A stretch of DNA of 46,228 bases. It comes from DASSUC01 sp035649895. Lineage in GTDB: Bacteria > Actinomycetota > Actinomycetes > Mycobacteriales > Micromonosporaceae. The notes beneath the pieces were generated by a model, which saw only the letters and a program-made list of their open reading frames with translations, did not search any database and was not told where the DNA came from. The position numbers and the translations under genes are program-made. Every line of letters begins with the position of its first letter. Position 1 is the first letter of the stretch. The DNA lies in assembly GCA_035649895.1 (NCBI GenBank), contig DASRIS010000127.1, positions 1-46,228 on the forward strand. Direction: 5' to 3'. This document shows positions 8,798-16,997 of this stretch, one piece after another.

Positions 8798-9685
8798 TCA
8801 GATCGGCGGCCAGGGTAGCGGCGGCCAGTCGTGGTCGGGCTCGGGGAAGCGGGCGGCGGCCAGCAGGCGGTCCACCCGTACGGCCGCCGCAGCCACCTCG
8901 GCACCGGTCAGGTGCTCGGCGAGGCTGGCTCCGAGCGGCCCGGCGAGGTCGGCACGCAGCCTGTCGAGGATCTCCGTGGCGAACTCCGGCAGGGCCTCGC
9001 CCGCCCAGCCCCACAGCACCGTACGCAGCTTGTCCTGGACGTGGAAGCAGACCCCGTGGTCCACCCCGTAGAGCCGGCCGTACCCGTCGGTGATGAGGTG
9101 CCCGCCCTTGCGGTCGGCGTTGTTCACCACCGCGTCGAAGACCGCGATGCGGACCAGCCGCTCGTCGTCCGCGTGCGCCAGCGTGTAGGCCCGGCCGCGC
9201 TCGTCGCGGGCCGCGACCACCCGCCGCCAGCCGGCCGGCATCCGCCGGGACGGTACGAAGCCGAGCACCGGCTCCGCCTCGGCCGGCTCGTCGACCCACA
9301 GCTGGCACGCGCCGAAGCCGAGCGGCCCGTCGCGCAGCACCGTCGGCGGCACGATGCCCCATCCGGTCGCGACCGAGACCAGGTACGCGGCCAGCTCCCG
9401 CCCGGCCAGCGTGCCGTCCGGGAAGTCCCACAGTGGACGCTCGCCGCGCACCGGCTTGTAGACGCAGCGCGCGGCGACCCCGTCGAGCGTCACCACCGCC
9501 CGAAGCGTGGTGTTGGACGCCTCAACGAGACGCCCCTCCAGGTCCAGCTCGCCGTGGCGGACCAGGGCCAAGGCCACCGCCTCGTCCAGCGGCGCGGGCG
9601 GGGTGGGCTGGCCAGGCGCCAGCAGGGGGTCCACGGCGGCGGGCGGACCTGGGGCGGCGGCCGTCTCCGCGGGCTCGGCCGGCAC
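8798..9685 (-). CDS. SCO1664 family protein (HipA/PI3K-PI4K-like kinase fold)
   Basis: About 295 residues, belonging to a family conserved beside DUF3090 and mshC in actinobacteria. It resembles HipA and phosphatidylinositol-kinase-like enzymes: a nucleotide-binding lysine in CVYKPVRGERPLW (K77), a catalytic-loop-like FDAVVNNADRKGGHL near residue 183, and a metal-binding-like GVDHG near residue 207. The substrate is unknown. GTG 9685 is chosen because it lies just past the stop of the upstream gene; an in-frame start at 9766 would overlap that gene by 73 bases and add poorly conserved residues. The first 35 residues are Pro/Ala-rich. It is probably co-transcribed with DUF3090. Confidence 0.85.
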   Translation of the reverse strand: MPAEPAETAAAPGPPAAVDPLLAPGQPTPPAPLDEAVALALVRHGELDLEGRLVEASNTTLRAVVTLDGVAARCVYKPVRGERPLWDFPDGTLAGRELAAYLVSVATGWGIVPPTVLRDGPLGFGACQLWVDEPAEAEPVLGFVPSRRMPAGWRRVVAARDERGRAYTLAHADDERLVRIAVFDAVVNNADRKGGHLITDGYGRLYGVDHGVCFHVQDKLRTVLWGWAGEALPEFATEILDRLRADLAGPLGASLAEHLTGAEVAAAAVRVDRLLAAARFPEPDHDWPPLPWPPI

Positions 9686-9693
9686 TGCCTGGC

Positions 9694-10257
9694 CTACCGG
9701 TGGTAGCCGTTGTGCCGGGGACAGAGATGGCCGCGCGGGTCGAGCGGCTGGCCGCACAGCGGGCACGGCGGACGGCCCGCGGCCACCACCCGCTTGGCCC
9801 GCTCGATGAACGCGCGGGTCGCGGCCGGGGTGAGCCGCACCCGGAGCCGGTCGAGATCCTCGTCGGGCTCGGGCTCCTCCTCCTGGGCCAGCTCGGCCTC
9901 TGGCTCAGGCTCCGCGTCGGTGGCCGCGATGGCCTCGATGACCACGGTCGCGCTCTCCACGTCAAAGGCGAGCCCCAGCGTGCCCACCCGGAACTCCTCG
10001 TCGACCGGCAGGTCCAGCGGCTCGTTGTCGGCCGGTGCCGCGGGGTCGGGCAGCTCCACCCCGAACCGCCGGTGCGCCTCGGTCAGCAGCTCCTCGAGCT
10101 TCTCCGCGAGGAGTGCGACCTGCACCTTCTCCAGCGTCACACTGACCAGCCGGCCGCCGCCCCGCGCCTGGAGGAAGAAGGTCCGCTCGCCCGGCGGCCC
10201 GACGGTCCCGGCGACGAACCGCTCGGGCGGCTCGAACGCGTGCACCTGGTGGGCCAT
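9694..10257 (-). CDS. DUF3090 family protein
   Basis: About 187 residues. The N-terminus MAHQVHAFEPPERFVAGTVG matches the DUF3090 family found with SCO1664-type genes across actinobacteria. The middle is acidic (EPEPEAELAQEEEPEPDED). The C-terminus holds a CPLCGQPLDPRGHLCPRH knuckle that could bind zinc. The ATG at 10257 is preferred to a start two codons earlier because TAGGGT lies seven bases upstream. The function is unknown. The constant pairing with a kinase-fold gene and a phosphatase-family gene suggests a shared process. Confidence 0.88.
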   Translation of the reverse strand: MAHQVHAFEPPERFVAGTVGPPGERTFFLQARGGGRLVSVTLEKVQVALLAEKLEELLTEAHRRFGVELPDPAAPADNEPLDLPVDEEFRVGTLGLAFDVESATVVIEAIAATDAEPEPEAELAQEEEPEPDEDLDRLRVRLTPAATRAFIERAKRVVAAGRPPCPLCGQPLDPRGHLCPRHNGYHR

Positions 10258-10264
10258 GCCCACG

Positions 10265-10270
10265 ACCCTA
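10265..10270 (-). promoter_or_regulatory. Leaderless -10 box of the DUF3090 gene
   Basis: TAGGGT on the minus strand, seven bases before the ATG at 10257. It decides between two nearby in-frame starts. Confidence 0.55.
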
Positions 10271-10306
10271 TCCGGCCGACCGGTCGCGCCGCTCGCCGGA
10301 GTGCGG

Positions 10307-10387
10307 TGGCTCAGCCCCGGCCGGCACCCGCACGCCCCCTACCGCGATGGCTCAGCCCTGGGCGGTACCCGCACCGCCCCCTACCGC
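10307..10387. repeat. Imperfect 39/40-base tandem repeat
   Basis: GGCTCAGCCC followed by a CCCGCAC and CCCCTACCGC segment occurs at 10307-10345 and again at 10348-10387. The second copy overlaps the last codons of the phosphatase gene and the first is intergenic. It is probably a duplicated gene end. Confidence 0.75.
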
Positions 10388-11095
10388 AGCGTCCGACGCG
10401 GCGGCCCGCGACGCCGGGGACGAGGCCCGCGGCGCGGCGGCGGGCCGCCGGCGCGGGCGGCGCTGCGCCGGGCGCAGGCCGGACAGGTCCCCGCCGGTGT
10501 CGTTGAGGCGCAGCAGGAACGGGCGCATCGGGGTGTAGCGGATCGCGGTGAGTGACCCCGGGTCGACCGCGATGCGCTGGAAAAGGTCCAGGTGTACGCC
10601 GAGCGCGTCGGCGACGATCGACTTGATCAGGTCGCCGTGGCTGCACGCCAGCCACACCGCGTCCGGCCGGTGCTCGGCGCTGACCCGGGCGTCCCACTCC
10701 CGGACCGCGGCGACCCCCCGTGCGGCCATCGCCGCCATCGTCTCGCCGTTCTCCCCCGGGAACCGCACCGCTGACGGGTGCACCTGCACCACCGGCCACA
10801 GCGGGTCCTTGGTGAGCTTCTTGAGCGGCTGGCCCTCCCAGTCGCCGTACCGGCACTCGACGAGCCGTTCGTCCACTGTGTAGGCCGTGCCGGGCAGGGC
10901 CAGCTCCACCGTTGTCCGGCAGCGCACCAGCGGGCTGCAGACCACCTCGGCCAGCGGCAGGCCGGCCAGGCGGGCGCCGACGGCGGCGGCCTGGGCCCGC
11001 CCTACCTCGTCCAGCTCCACCGGCTGGTGGCCGGCGAGCCCGCCGTTGGCGTTGGATGTGGTACGGCCGTGCCGCAGCAGGAGGAGAGTCGCCAC
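10352..11095 (-). CDS. Histidine phosphatase (MSMEG_4193-type phosphomutase family)
   Basis: A 247-residue branch-2-like histidine phosphatase. The catalytic motif LLLRHGRTTSNANG puts the phospho-accepting histidine at H9. R58/R60 lie in CSPLVRCRTT, E80 in LVECRYGDWEG, and the second histidine is H153 (CSHGDLIKS). The family is often annotated as a phosphomutase, but the substrate is unproven. The last 40 residues are low-complexity (Arg/Pro/Ala) and run into a tandem repeat, so the natural end may have been extended. TAGGGT six bases upstream supports the GTG start. It sits between uppP and DUF3090 in the conserved block. Confidence 0.9.
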   Translation of the reverse strand: MATLLLLRHGRTTSNANGGLAGHQPVELDEVGRAQAAAVGARLAGLPLAEVVCSPLVRCRTTVELALPGTAYTVDERLVECRYGDWEGQPLKKLTKDPLWPVVQVHPSAVRFPGENGETMAAMAARGVAAVREWDARVSAEHRPDAVWLACSHGDLIKSIVADALGVHLDLFQRIAVDPGSLTAIRYTPMRPFLLRLNDTGGDLSGLRPAQRRPRRRPAAAPRASSPASRAAASDAAVGGGAGTAQG

Positions 11096-11101
11096 GGGCC
11101 G

Positions 11102-11107
11102 ACCCTA
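11102..11107 (-). promoter_or_regulatory. Leaderless -10 box of the histidine phosphatase
   Basis: TAGGGT on the minus strand with a six-base spacer to the GTG at 11095. Confidence 0.55.
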
Positions 11108-11123
11108 CCGAGACCCGGGCGGC

Positions 11124-11951
11124 TCAGGTGGCCGCGAGCCAGCCGGCGGCGAGGACGGCGATGAGCACCGCGCCCAGCGCCAGCCGGTACCAGACGAACG
11201 TGACGATGGAGTGGTGCGCCACGAAGCGCAGCAGCCAGGCGACTGACGCGTACGCCACCAGGAAGCTGACCAGCGTCCCGATGACGAGCGGGGCGATGCC
11301 GATCGAGTCGGACAGGGCCTCGGGCAGCTGGTACACGCCGGCCGCGGTCAGCGCCGGGATGGACAGGAAGAACGACAGCCGGGTGGCGGTCACCCGGTCC
11401 AGGCCGCGCAGCAGGCCCACGGTGATGGTGGCGCCGGAGCGGGACACCCCGGGGACCAGCGCCAGGCACTGCGCCACCCCGATGACCAGGGTGTCGACCA
11501 GGGTCAGCTCCTTCTCGCCGCGGGCCTGGGTGGCCACCCGCTCGGCGTAGACCATCGCCGCGCTCCACACGATGAGCGAGCCGGCCACCCACCACAGGCT
11601 GCGCAGTGGGCCCTTGATGACGTCCTGGCCGAAGAAGCCGACGAGGCCGATCGGGACGGAGCCGGCGATGACGTACCAGCCGAAGCGGTAGTCGAAGTCA
11701 GCGCGGGCTGCGGGCCGGAACAGCCCGCGGGTCCAGGCCACGGAGAGCCGGGCGATGTCCCGCCAGAAGTAGACGAAGACCGCGGCGATCGCGCCGACCT
11801 GGATGACCGCCGTGTACGCGGTCACCGCCGGGTCGTCCACCGGCAGCCCGAGCAGCTTCTCGGTGATGGTCAGGTGGCCGGTGGAGGAGACCGGCAGGAA
11901 CTCGGTGATGCCCTCGACGATGCCGAGGATGATCGCTTCCCAGATCGTCAT
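11124..11951 (-). CDS. uppP: Undecaprenyl-diphosphatase (BacA/UppP)
   Basis: A 275-residue integral membrane enzyme that dephosphorylates undecaprenyl diphosphate, recycling the lipid carrier of peptidoglycan synthesis. It confers bacitracin tolerance when abundant. Both family signatures are present: GIVEGITEFLPVSSTGHL near the N-terminus and PGVSRSGATIT near residue 167. Seven or eight hydrophobic helices are visible. The start overlaps the stop of the upstream LLM gene in an ATGA arrangement, indicating translational coupling. Confidence 0.96.
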   Translation of the reverse strand: MTIWEAIILGIVEGITEFLPVSSTGHLTITEKLLGLPVDDPAVTAYTAVIQVGAIAAVFVYFWRDIARLSVAWTRGLFRPAARADFDYRFGWYVIAGSVPIGLVGFFGQDVIKGPLRSLWWVAGSLIVWSAAMVYAERVATQARGEKELTLVDTLVIGVAQCLALVPGVSRSGATITVGLLRGLDRVTATRLSFFLSIPALTAAGVYQLPEALSDSIGIAPLVIGTLVSFLVAYASVAWLLRFVAHHSIVTFVWYRLALGAVLIAVLAAGWLAAT

Positions 11952-13003
11952 CGGTCCGCCACACCCGAGGAGTCCAGGGCCTCGGCCACGGCGCGCAGGG
12001 TCGCCACGCCGGACTCCCGGTCCGCGGCGAAGATCGAGACCGACAGCGTGGTGACGCCGCTGTCCGCGTACGCCCGCATCCGCTCCGCGACCCGCTCCTT
12101 GGGCCCGAGCAGCGAGGTGCGGTCGATGAGCTCCAGCGGTACGGCGGCCGCCGCGTCCCGCTGCCGCTTGGCGAGGTAGAGGTCCTGCACCTCGCGGGCG
12201 GCGTCGCCGTAGCCCATGCGGGTGGCCAGCTCGTTGTAGAAGTTCTTCTCCCGGCTGCCCATGCCGCCGATGTAGAGCGCCGCGTACCAGCGCACCAGCT
12301 CGGCGCAGCTGGCCACGTCGTCGCCGAGCACCACCGGCACGCTCGGCACCACGTCGAAGCCGTCCATGCCGAGGCCGGCCGTTGCCCGCCCGGCCCGCAG
12401 CGGGGCCATCTGCTCCTGGGCGAACTCGGGCGAGTAGAAGATGGCCAGCCAGCCGTCGGCGATCTCACCGGTGAGCTCGAGGCTCTTTGGGCCGACCGCG
12501 GCGAGGTAGATCGGGATGCGGGTGCGGGGCGGGTGGAAGCCGAGCTTGAGCGCCTTGCCCGGCCCGTCGGGCAGGGGCAGCTGGTAGTGCCTGCCGTCGT
12601 AGCGGACGGTCTCGCGGGCCAGCGCCATCCGGACGATGTCCACATACTCCCGGGTGCGGGCCAGCGGCTGGGCGAACCTGACGCCGTGCCAGCCCTCCGA
12701 CACCTGCGGCCCGGACACGCCCAGGCCCAGGCGGAACCGGCCGCCGGAGAGCGCGTCGATGGTGGCCGCCGTCATCGCGGTCGTCGCCGGGGTGCGGGCC
12801 GGGATCTGCATCACGGCCGTGCCCACGTCGATGCGCTCGGTCTGCCCGGCGATCCACGCCAGCGGCGAGGGCGAGTCCGAGCCGTACGCCTCGGCGGCCC
12901 ACACCACGTCGTAGCCGAGCCGGTCCGCCTCCTGGGCGAACGCCAGGTGGTCGGCTGGCGTGGTCCACGCCGACTGGTAGCCGAGACTGAGTCCGAGCCG
13001 CAT
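11948..13003 (-). CDS. LLM-class F420-dependent oxidoreductase
   Basis: A 351-residue luciferase-like monooxygenase-fold protein of the F420-dependent group. The N-terminus is MRLGLSLGYQSAWTTPADHL, followed by DVVWAAEAYGSDSPSPLAW and a GTAVMQIPARTPATTAMTAA strand-loop typical of F420 binding. RFRLGLGVSGPQVSEGWHG carries the conserved Gly-rich turn. The start at 13003 is chosen because GGGAGGG lies a few bases upstream; the open frame continues further but without similarity. It overlaps uppP by four bases. This gene order (LLM, uppP, phosphatase) recurs in actinobacteria. The substrate is unknown. Confidence 0.9.
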   Translation of the reverse strand: MRLGLSLGYQSAWTTPADHLAFAQEADRLGYDVVWAAEAYGSDSPSPLAWIAGQTERIDVGTAVMQIPARTPATTAMTAATIDALSGGRFRLGLGVSGPQVSEGWHGVRFAQPLARTREYVDIVRMALARETVRYDGRHYQLPLPDGPGKALKLGFHPPRTRIPIYLAAVGPKSLELTGEIADGWLAIFYSPEFAQEQMAPLRAGRATAGLGMDGFDVVPSVPVVLGDDVASCAELVRWYAALYIGGMGSREKNFYNELATRMGYGDAAREVQDLYLAKRQRDAAAAVPLELIDRTSLLGPKERVAERMRAYADSGVTTLSVSIFAADRESGVATLRAVAEALDSSGVADR

Positions 13004-13172
13004 CGCGCCCTCCCGAGCAAGTCGCCCCAGGGTACGCAATGCCGACCAGGCGGTTTCGCCGCGGGCCTGGCCGACCGGCGCGCCGCCGCGGGCCTGGCCG
13101 GCGTGACCGCTCGGCGTGGCGCGGCCGGCCGGGCGCGCCACTTCGCGCATACTGGCCGCACCCGGTTGTGAA

Positions 13173-13178
13173 TAAGGT
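13173..13178 (+). promoter_or_regulatory. Leaderless -10 box of the aldo/keto reductase
   Basis: TAAGGT, six bases before the ATG at 13185. Confidence 0.5.
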
Positions 13179-13184
13179 TCCCCC

Positions 13185-14156
13185 ATGCAGCAGCGACCGC
13201 TCGGCCGTAGCGGGCTGGTGGTCTCCCGGCTCGCTCTCGGCACCATGACCTGGGGCCGGGACACCGACGCCGACGACGCCGCGGCACAGCTGAAGACGTT
13301 CCTCGACGCCGGCGGCAACCTGCTCGACACCGCCGACGTGTACGCCGACGGGCAGGCCGAGGCGGTGATCGGCACGCTGCTCGGCGCCCTGGTCCCCCGC
13401 GAGGACGTGCTGGTCGCGACGAAGGCCGGGCTGCGCCCGGGGTCGCCGCGACGCCGCGACGCGTCCCGGCGGCACCTGCTGGACACGCTCGACGCGTCGC
13501 TGCGCCGGCTCGGCACCGACCACGTGGACCTGTGGGCGGTGCACGGGTACGACCCGGACACCCCGCTGGAGGAGACCCTCGCCGCGGTCGACGCGGCGGT
13601 CAGCTCCGGGCGGGCCCGCTACGCCGGCGTCTCCAACTTCTGCGCGTGGCAGACCGCGCGGGCGGCCACCTGGCAGGTGGCCTGGCCGGGGCGGGCCCCG
13701 CTGGTCGCGGCCCAGGTGGAGTACTCGCTGCTGCAGCGCGGGGTGGAGGCCGAGCTGCTGCCGGCCTGCGCCGCCCTGGGGCTCGGCGTGCTGCCCTGGT
13801 CACCGCTGGGGCGCGGGGTGCTGACCGGCAAGTACCGGCACGACCGGCCGGCCGACTCGCGGGCCGCCTCGGCGCACTTCGAGGCGTTCGTGGCGCCGTA
13901 CCTGGACCCGCGCTGCTCCAGCATCGTGGAGGCGGTGCACACGGCCGCGGTGGGGCTGGGCCGCTCGCCCGTTGCGGTGGCCCTGGCCTGGGTGCGGGAC
14001 CGGCCCGGCGTGGTCGCCCCGGTGCTCGGCGCCCGCACGGTGGGGCAGCTGCTGGGCGCCCTGGCCGTCGAGGAGATGGCGCTGCCGCCGGAGATCGGCC
14101 AGGCGCTGGACGACGTGTCCGCGCCGGCGCCTGGCTCACCTGGTTGGGCGGGCTGA
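13185..14156 (+). CDS. Aldo/keto reductase
   Basis: A 323-residue NADPH-dependent reductase of the Tas/YajO-like branch. The N-terminus MQQRPLGRSGLVVSRLALGT is typical. The catalytic tetrad is complete: D48 and Y53 in LLDTADVYADGQAE, K80 in VATKAG, and H120 in LWAVHGYD. The cofactor-binding end segment VLGARTVGQLLGALA is present. The substrate is unknown. It is divergent from the LLM gene, with 181 bases between, and probably co-transcribed with the DUF5703 gene 31 bases on. Confidence 0.93.
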   Translation: MQQRPLGRSGLVVSRLALGTMTWGRDTDADDAAAQLKTFLDAGGNLLDTADVYADGQAEAVIGTLLGALVPREDVLVATKAGLRPGSPRRRDASRRHLLDTLDASLRRLGTDHVDLWAVHGYDPDTPLEETLAAVDAAVSSGRARYAGVSNFCAWQTARAATWQVAWPGRAPLVAAQVEYSLLQRGVEAELLPACAALGLGVLPWSPLGRGVLTGKYRHDRPADSRAASAHFEAFVAPYLDPRCSSIVEAVHTAAVGLGRSPVAVALAWVRDRPGVVAPVLGARTVGQLLGALAVEEMALPPEIGQALDDVSAPAPGSPGWAG

Positions 14157-14187
14157 CAAAGCGGGCGCCGGCTAGCAGGATTGGCGC

Positions 14188-14379
14188 ATGGACTACGAGT
14201 ACGCGCCGCTGCGGTTGCCGAGCAACGTTGACCGGGTGACCGCCACGGCGCAGCTGGCAATCCAGGCGGAGTACAGCAACTGGGAGCTGGCCCGGGTGCG
14301 GCTGCTGCGCGACGGCACGCGGCAGGTGGTGCTGCGCCGGCCGCGGCTGGGCGAGCCGCTGCCGGGCCTGTCGTACTGA
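14188..14379 (+). CDS. DUF5703 family small protein
   Basis: A 63-residue protein. MDYEYAPLRLPSNVDRVTAT followed by AEYSNWELARVRLLRDGTR matches the short actinobacterial DUF5703 family. It is predicted soluble, and the Arg/Pro-rich tail RRPRLGEPLPGLSY is usual. The function is unknown. It lies directly after the aldo/keto reductase gene, its usual neighbour in related genomes as far as I recall. Confidence 0.8.
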   Translation: MDYEYAPLRLPSNVDRVTATAQLAIQAEYSNWELARVRLLRDGTRQVVLRRPRLGEPLPGLSY

Positions 14380-14417
14380 GTGACCGTCGTCGCCTTTCTG
14401 GCGCCGCCACGCCCACA

Positions 14418-14648
14418 GTGACCGGAAACCCGACCATCGACCGTTGGACCGCGCAGGGGCGCCTTGTGCCAGCGGCGGTCCCTGGCACGGTCCTCGTGGA
14501 GGTGGCCACGATCGTCAAAGGCCTCGGCGCAAAGGTCGACCTCGTCGCGGAGGCACTGGTCCCAGCTGGACCGACCAGATGCCGGCCCAGCAGCGACCGC
14601 TGGCGCTGTCTCTGGCGGCTGACCAGCCACGTCACGATGTTGGCGTAG
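14418..14648 (+). CDS. Doubtful 76-residue ORF in a gene-poor interval
   Basis: Between DUF5703 and the acidic protein there are about 355 bases without a recognised gene. The best candidate encodes MTGNPTIDRWTAQGRLVPAA and then VPGTVLVEVATIVKGLGAKV. Its first 50 residues look protein-like, but the last 25 are Arg/Cys/Trp-rich and read like non-coding DNA. It has no clear ribosome site. It may be the decayed start of a gene or not coding at all. Confidence 0.25.
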   Translation: MTGNPTIDRWTAQGRLVPAAVPGTVLVEVATIVKGLGAKVDLVAEALVPAGPTRCRPSSDRWRCLWRLTSHVTMLA

Positions 14649-14734
14649 CCCGGCCGGCGCGCAGGCGGCAGCCCGGTCGGTGCCGCCGTGGCTGCTCCCG
14701 GGAGCCACGTGCGGGTCGATCGTCGCCGTGCCCG

Positions 14735-15499
14735 TTACCGGGACGGCTCCCGCTGGGGCGCTGCGGTGCCGGCCTGATCGCGGATGCCGCCGCCGGCCGG
14801 GCTGTCGTCCATCTCCGCCGTGAGGTCCTCGTCGAGGTCCTCGTCGTCGAAGTCGTCGTCCAGGTGCGAGAACGGGTGCTCATCCAGCCGGCCGACCACC
14901 CGGTCGTCCGCGCCGAGATGGAAGGGGCCGGCGCCGTCGCCCTCGGCGAACGCCTCGAGGTCCAGCGGCGTGGTCACCTCGGCCACCGTGACCACCCCGT
15001 CCAGCGGCTCCAGCTGCGGCACGTCCAGCGAGCCGAGCGAGCCGTCACCGGACTGGAGCAGCTCCAGCACCGCCTCGCCGACCGACTCCACCGGCTCGGC
15101 CGCCTCGTCCTCCTCGGCCGGGGCGCTGGCCCGGGCCGCCGCGGCGGCCCGCAGCAGCGCCGACACGCTCGGCACCCGGTAGTCTCGCCGCTGGCGCACG
15201 GACACGACGTACCCGTATGGGTCGTCCTCCTCCTCGCCCGCCTCCAGCGGGCCGATCTCAAACGCCCGGTCCGCCTCGTCCGGGTCGATCGCCTCCACGT
15301 CCCAGGGCGTCACCTCGCCGTACGCGTCGAGGAGCAGCTCGTCGTACTCGTACGAGGAGTTGTTGAGAGCGACATAGGCCCGCCACACGTCGTTGTCGTC
15401 GGTGCGTCCGTCCGCCGCCTGCACTGCCGCGAGGTGCTCCCGGGCCGCAGCGAACACCCGCTCCAGTGCGGCCTCGAGCTCCGCCTGCTGGTCCGTCAT
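14735..15499 (-). CDS. Conserved acidic hypothetical protein
   Basis: A 254-residue protein I do not recognise beyond being a conserved actinobacterial hypothetical. The N-terminal half is predicted folded and mostly helical (LEAALERVFAAAREHLAAVQ, YVALNNSSYEYDELLLDAYG, TPWDVEAIDPDEA). YGYVVSVRQRRDYRVPSVSA follows, and an Ala/Glu-rich helix. The C-terminus is strongly acidic (HLDDDFDDEDLDEDL) and probably disordered. No signal peptide or membrane segment is visible. It lies 88 bases from the end of the M20 peptidase gene on the same strand and could share its transcript. Confidence 0.7.
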   Translation of the reverse strand: MTDQQAELEAALERVFAAAREHLAAVQAADGRTDDNDVWRAYVALNNSSYEYDELLLDAYGEVTPWDVEAIDPDEADRAFEIGPLEAGEEEDDPYGYVVSVRQRRDYRVPSVSALLRAAAAARASAPAEEDEAAEPVESVGEAVLELLQSGDGSLGSLDVPQLEPLDGVVTVAEVTTPLDLEAFAEGDGAGPFHLGADDRVVGRLDEHPFSHLDDDFDDEDLDEDLTAEMDDSPAGGGIRDQAGTAAPQREPSR

Positions 15500-15587
15500 C
15501 TCGTCTTCCCTTCGGGTCTGCCATGCGGTCGGTCTGCGCGGTCGCCGGTCACCAGCCGCGAGGTCTTGGTCACCATTAGTTGCCTGG

Positions 15588-16931
15588 TCAGCAACGCCTC
15601 AGGAACTGGTCTAGCACTCGCACGCCGAACTGTAGTCCCTCCACCGGGACCCGCTCGTCGATCCCGTGGAACAGTGCGCCGAACGGTAGGTCGGGCGGTA
15701 GGCGCAGCGGCGAGAAGCCATAGTGCCGGATACCCAGCCGGCCGAAAGCCTTGCCGTCGGTGCCGCCCGAGAGCAGGTACGGCACCGGCCGGGCGGCCGG
15801 GTCCTCGGCGCGCAGCGCGGCGCACATCGCCTCCACCAGGTCACCGGAGAACGGCGCCTCCAGGGCCGGCTGGCGCTGGATGTGCTCGATCCTGATGTCC
15901 GGGCCGACCAGCTCGCGCAGCTGCTTCTCGAACGCCTCGCTCTGCCCGGGCAGGGTCCGGCAGTCGAGGATGGCCGACGCCCGGCCGGGGATGACGTTCT
16001 CCTTGTACCCGGCGGCCAGCCCGGTCGGGTTCGCCGTGTTGCGGATCGTCGCGCCGATGAGGTTGGCGATCGGGCCGAGCTTGGCGATGGCCAGCTCCGG
16101 CTCGTCGAGGTCCAGCTCGATGCCGAGCACCTCGGCGACCTCGGCGAGGAACTCGCGCACGGTGGGTGTCAGCACGATCGGGAAGCGGTGCCGGCCCACC
16201 CGGGCGACGGTCTCGGCCAGGATGGTGACCGCGTTGTCGTCATTGATCATGGAGCCGTGCCCGGGCCGGCCGCGGGCGTGCAGGCGCAGCCACTCGATGC
16301 CCTTCTCGGCGGTCTCGACCAGGTAGAGACGCAGGTCGTCACTGATCGTGTAGGAGAAGCCGCCGACCTCGCCGATCGCCTCGGTGCACCCGGCCAGCAG
16401 CTCGGGGTGGCGGTCCACGAGGTGGTGGGCGCCGTAGACGCCGCCGGACTCCTCGTCGGCGGTGAAGCACAGCACCAGGTCGCGGGGTGGGGTCTGGCCG
16501 GTACGCCGCCAGTGCCGGACCACGGCCAGCACCATGGCGTCGAAGTCCTTCATGTCGACCGCGCCGCGGCCCCACACGTAGCCGTCGCGGAGCTCGCCGG
16601 AGAAGGGCGGCACCGACCACTCGTCGGCGTCGGCGGGCACGACGTCGAGGTGGCCGTGCACCAGCAGCGCCGGCCGGGTGGGGTCGGTGCCGGGGAAGCG
16701 GGCCACCACGTTGGCGCGGCGGGGGGCGGACTCGACCACGGTCGGCTCCAGGCCCACCTCGGCGAGCTTCGCCGCGACGTACTCGGCGGCGACCCGCTCC
16801 CCCACCGACGTCTCGGTGTCACCGGTGTTGGTGGTGTCGATCCGGATCAGGTCCCGGCAGAAGTCGACGACCTCGTCGCCGGGGGCTGGGGCGGCACCGG
16901 GGGGTGGGGCGGCGGCGGGGGCAGCAGTCAT
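15588..16931 (-). CDS. M20/M25/M40 family metallopeptidase
   Basis: A 447-residue dizinc peptidase/deacylase related to ArgE/DapE and carboxypeptidase G2. Metal and catalytic positions are visible: H94 and D96 in LLVHGHLDVVP, D126 in GRGAVDMKDFDAM, and E160/E161 in FTADEESGG. H384-region and C-terminal motifs such as ALFHGIDERVPVEGL complete the catalytic domain. The lid domain (ARGRPGHGSM) is present. The first 18 residues are Ala/Pro-rich. No signal peptide is seen, so it is cytosolic. This branch is common in actinobacteria; its natural peptide or N-acyl substrate is not known. Confidence 0.93.
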   Translation of the reverse strand: MTAAPAAAPPPGAAPAPGDEVVDFCRDLIRIDTTNTGDTETSVGERVAAEYVAAKLAEVGLEPTVVESAPRRANVVARFPGTDPTRPALLVHGHLDVVPADADEWSVPPFSGELRDGYVWGRGAVDMKDFDAMVLAVVRHWRRTGQTPPRDLVLCFTADEESGGVYGAHHLVDRHPELLAGCTEAIGEVGGFSYTISDDLRLYLVETAEKGIEWLRLHARGRPGHGSMINDDNAVTILAETVARVGRHRFPIVLTPTVREFLAEVAEVLGIELDLDEPELAIAKLGPIANLIGATIRNTANPTGLAAGYKENVIPGRASAILDCRTLPGQSEAFEKQLRELVGPDIRIEHIQRQPALEAPFSGDLVEAMCAALRAEDPAARPVPYLLSGGTDGKAFGRLGIRHYGFSPLRLPPDLPFGALFHGIDERVPVEGLQFGVRVLDQFLRRC

Positions 16932-16997
16932 GCGCCCTTCTTACCAGCCAGCGCCGGTCGCGCCGAACGCCCCACCTCCCGGCTCACGAGCCGTCAC

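Noticed and set aside
13003..13561. Upstream extension of the LLM oxidoreductase
   Set aside because: It would overlap the aldo/keto reductase gene antisense and has no similarity; the ATG at 13003 has a good SD and the family's N-terminus.
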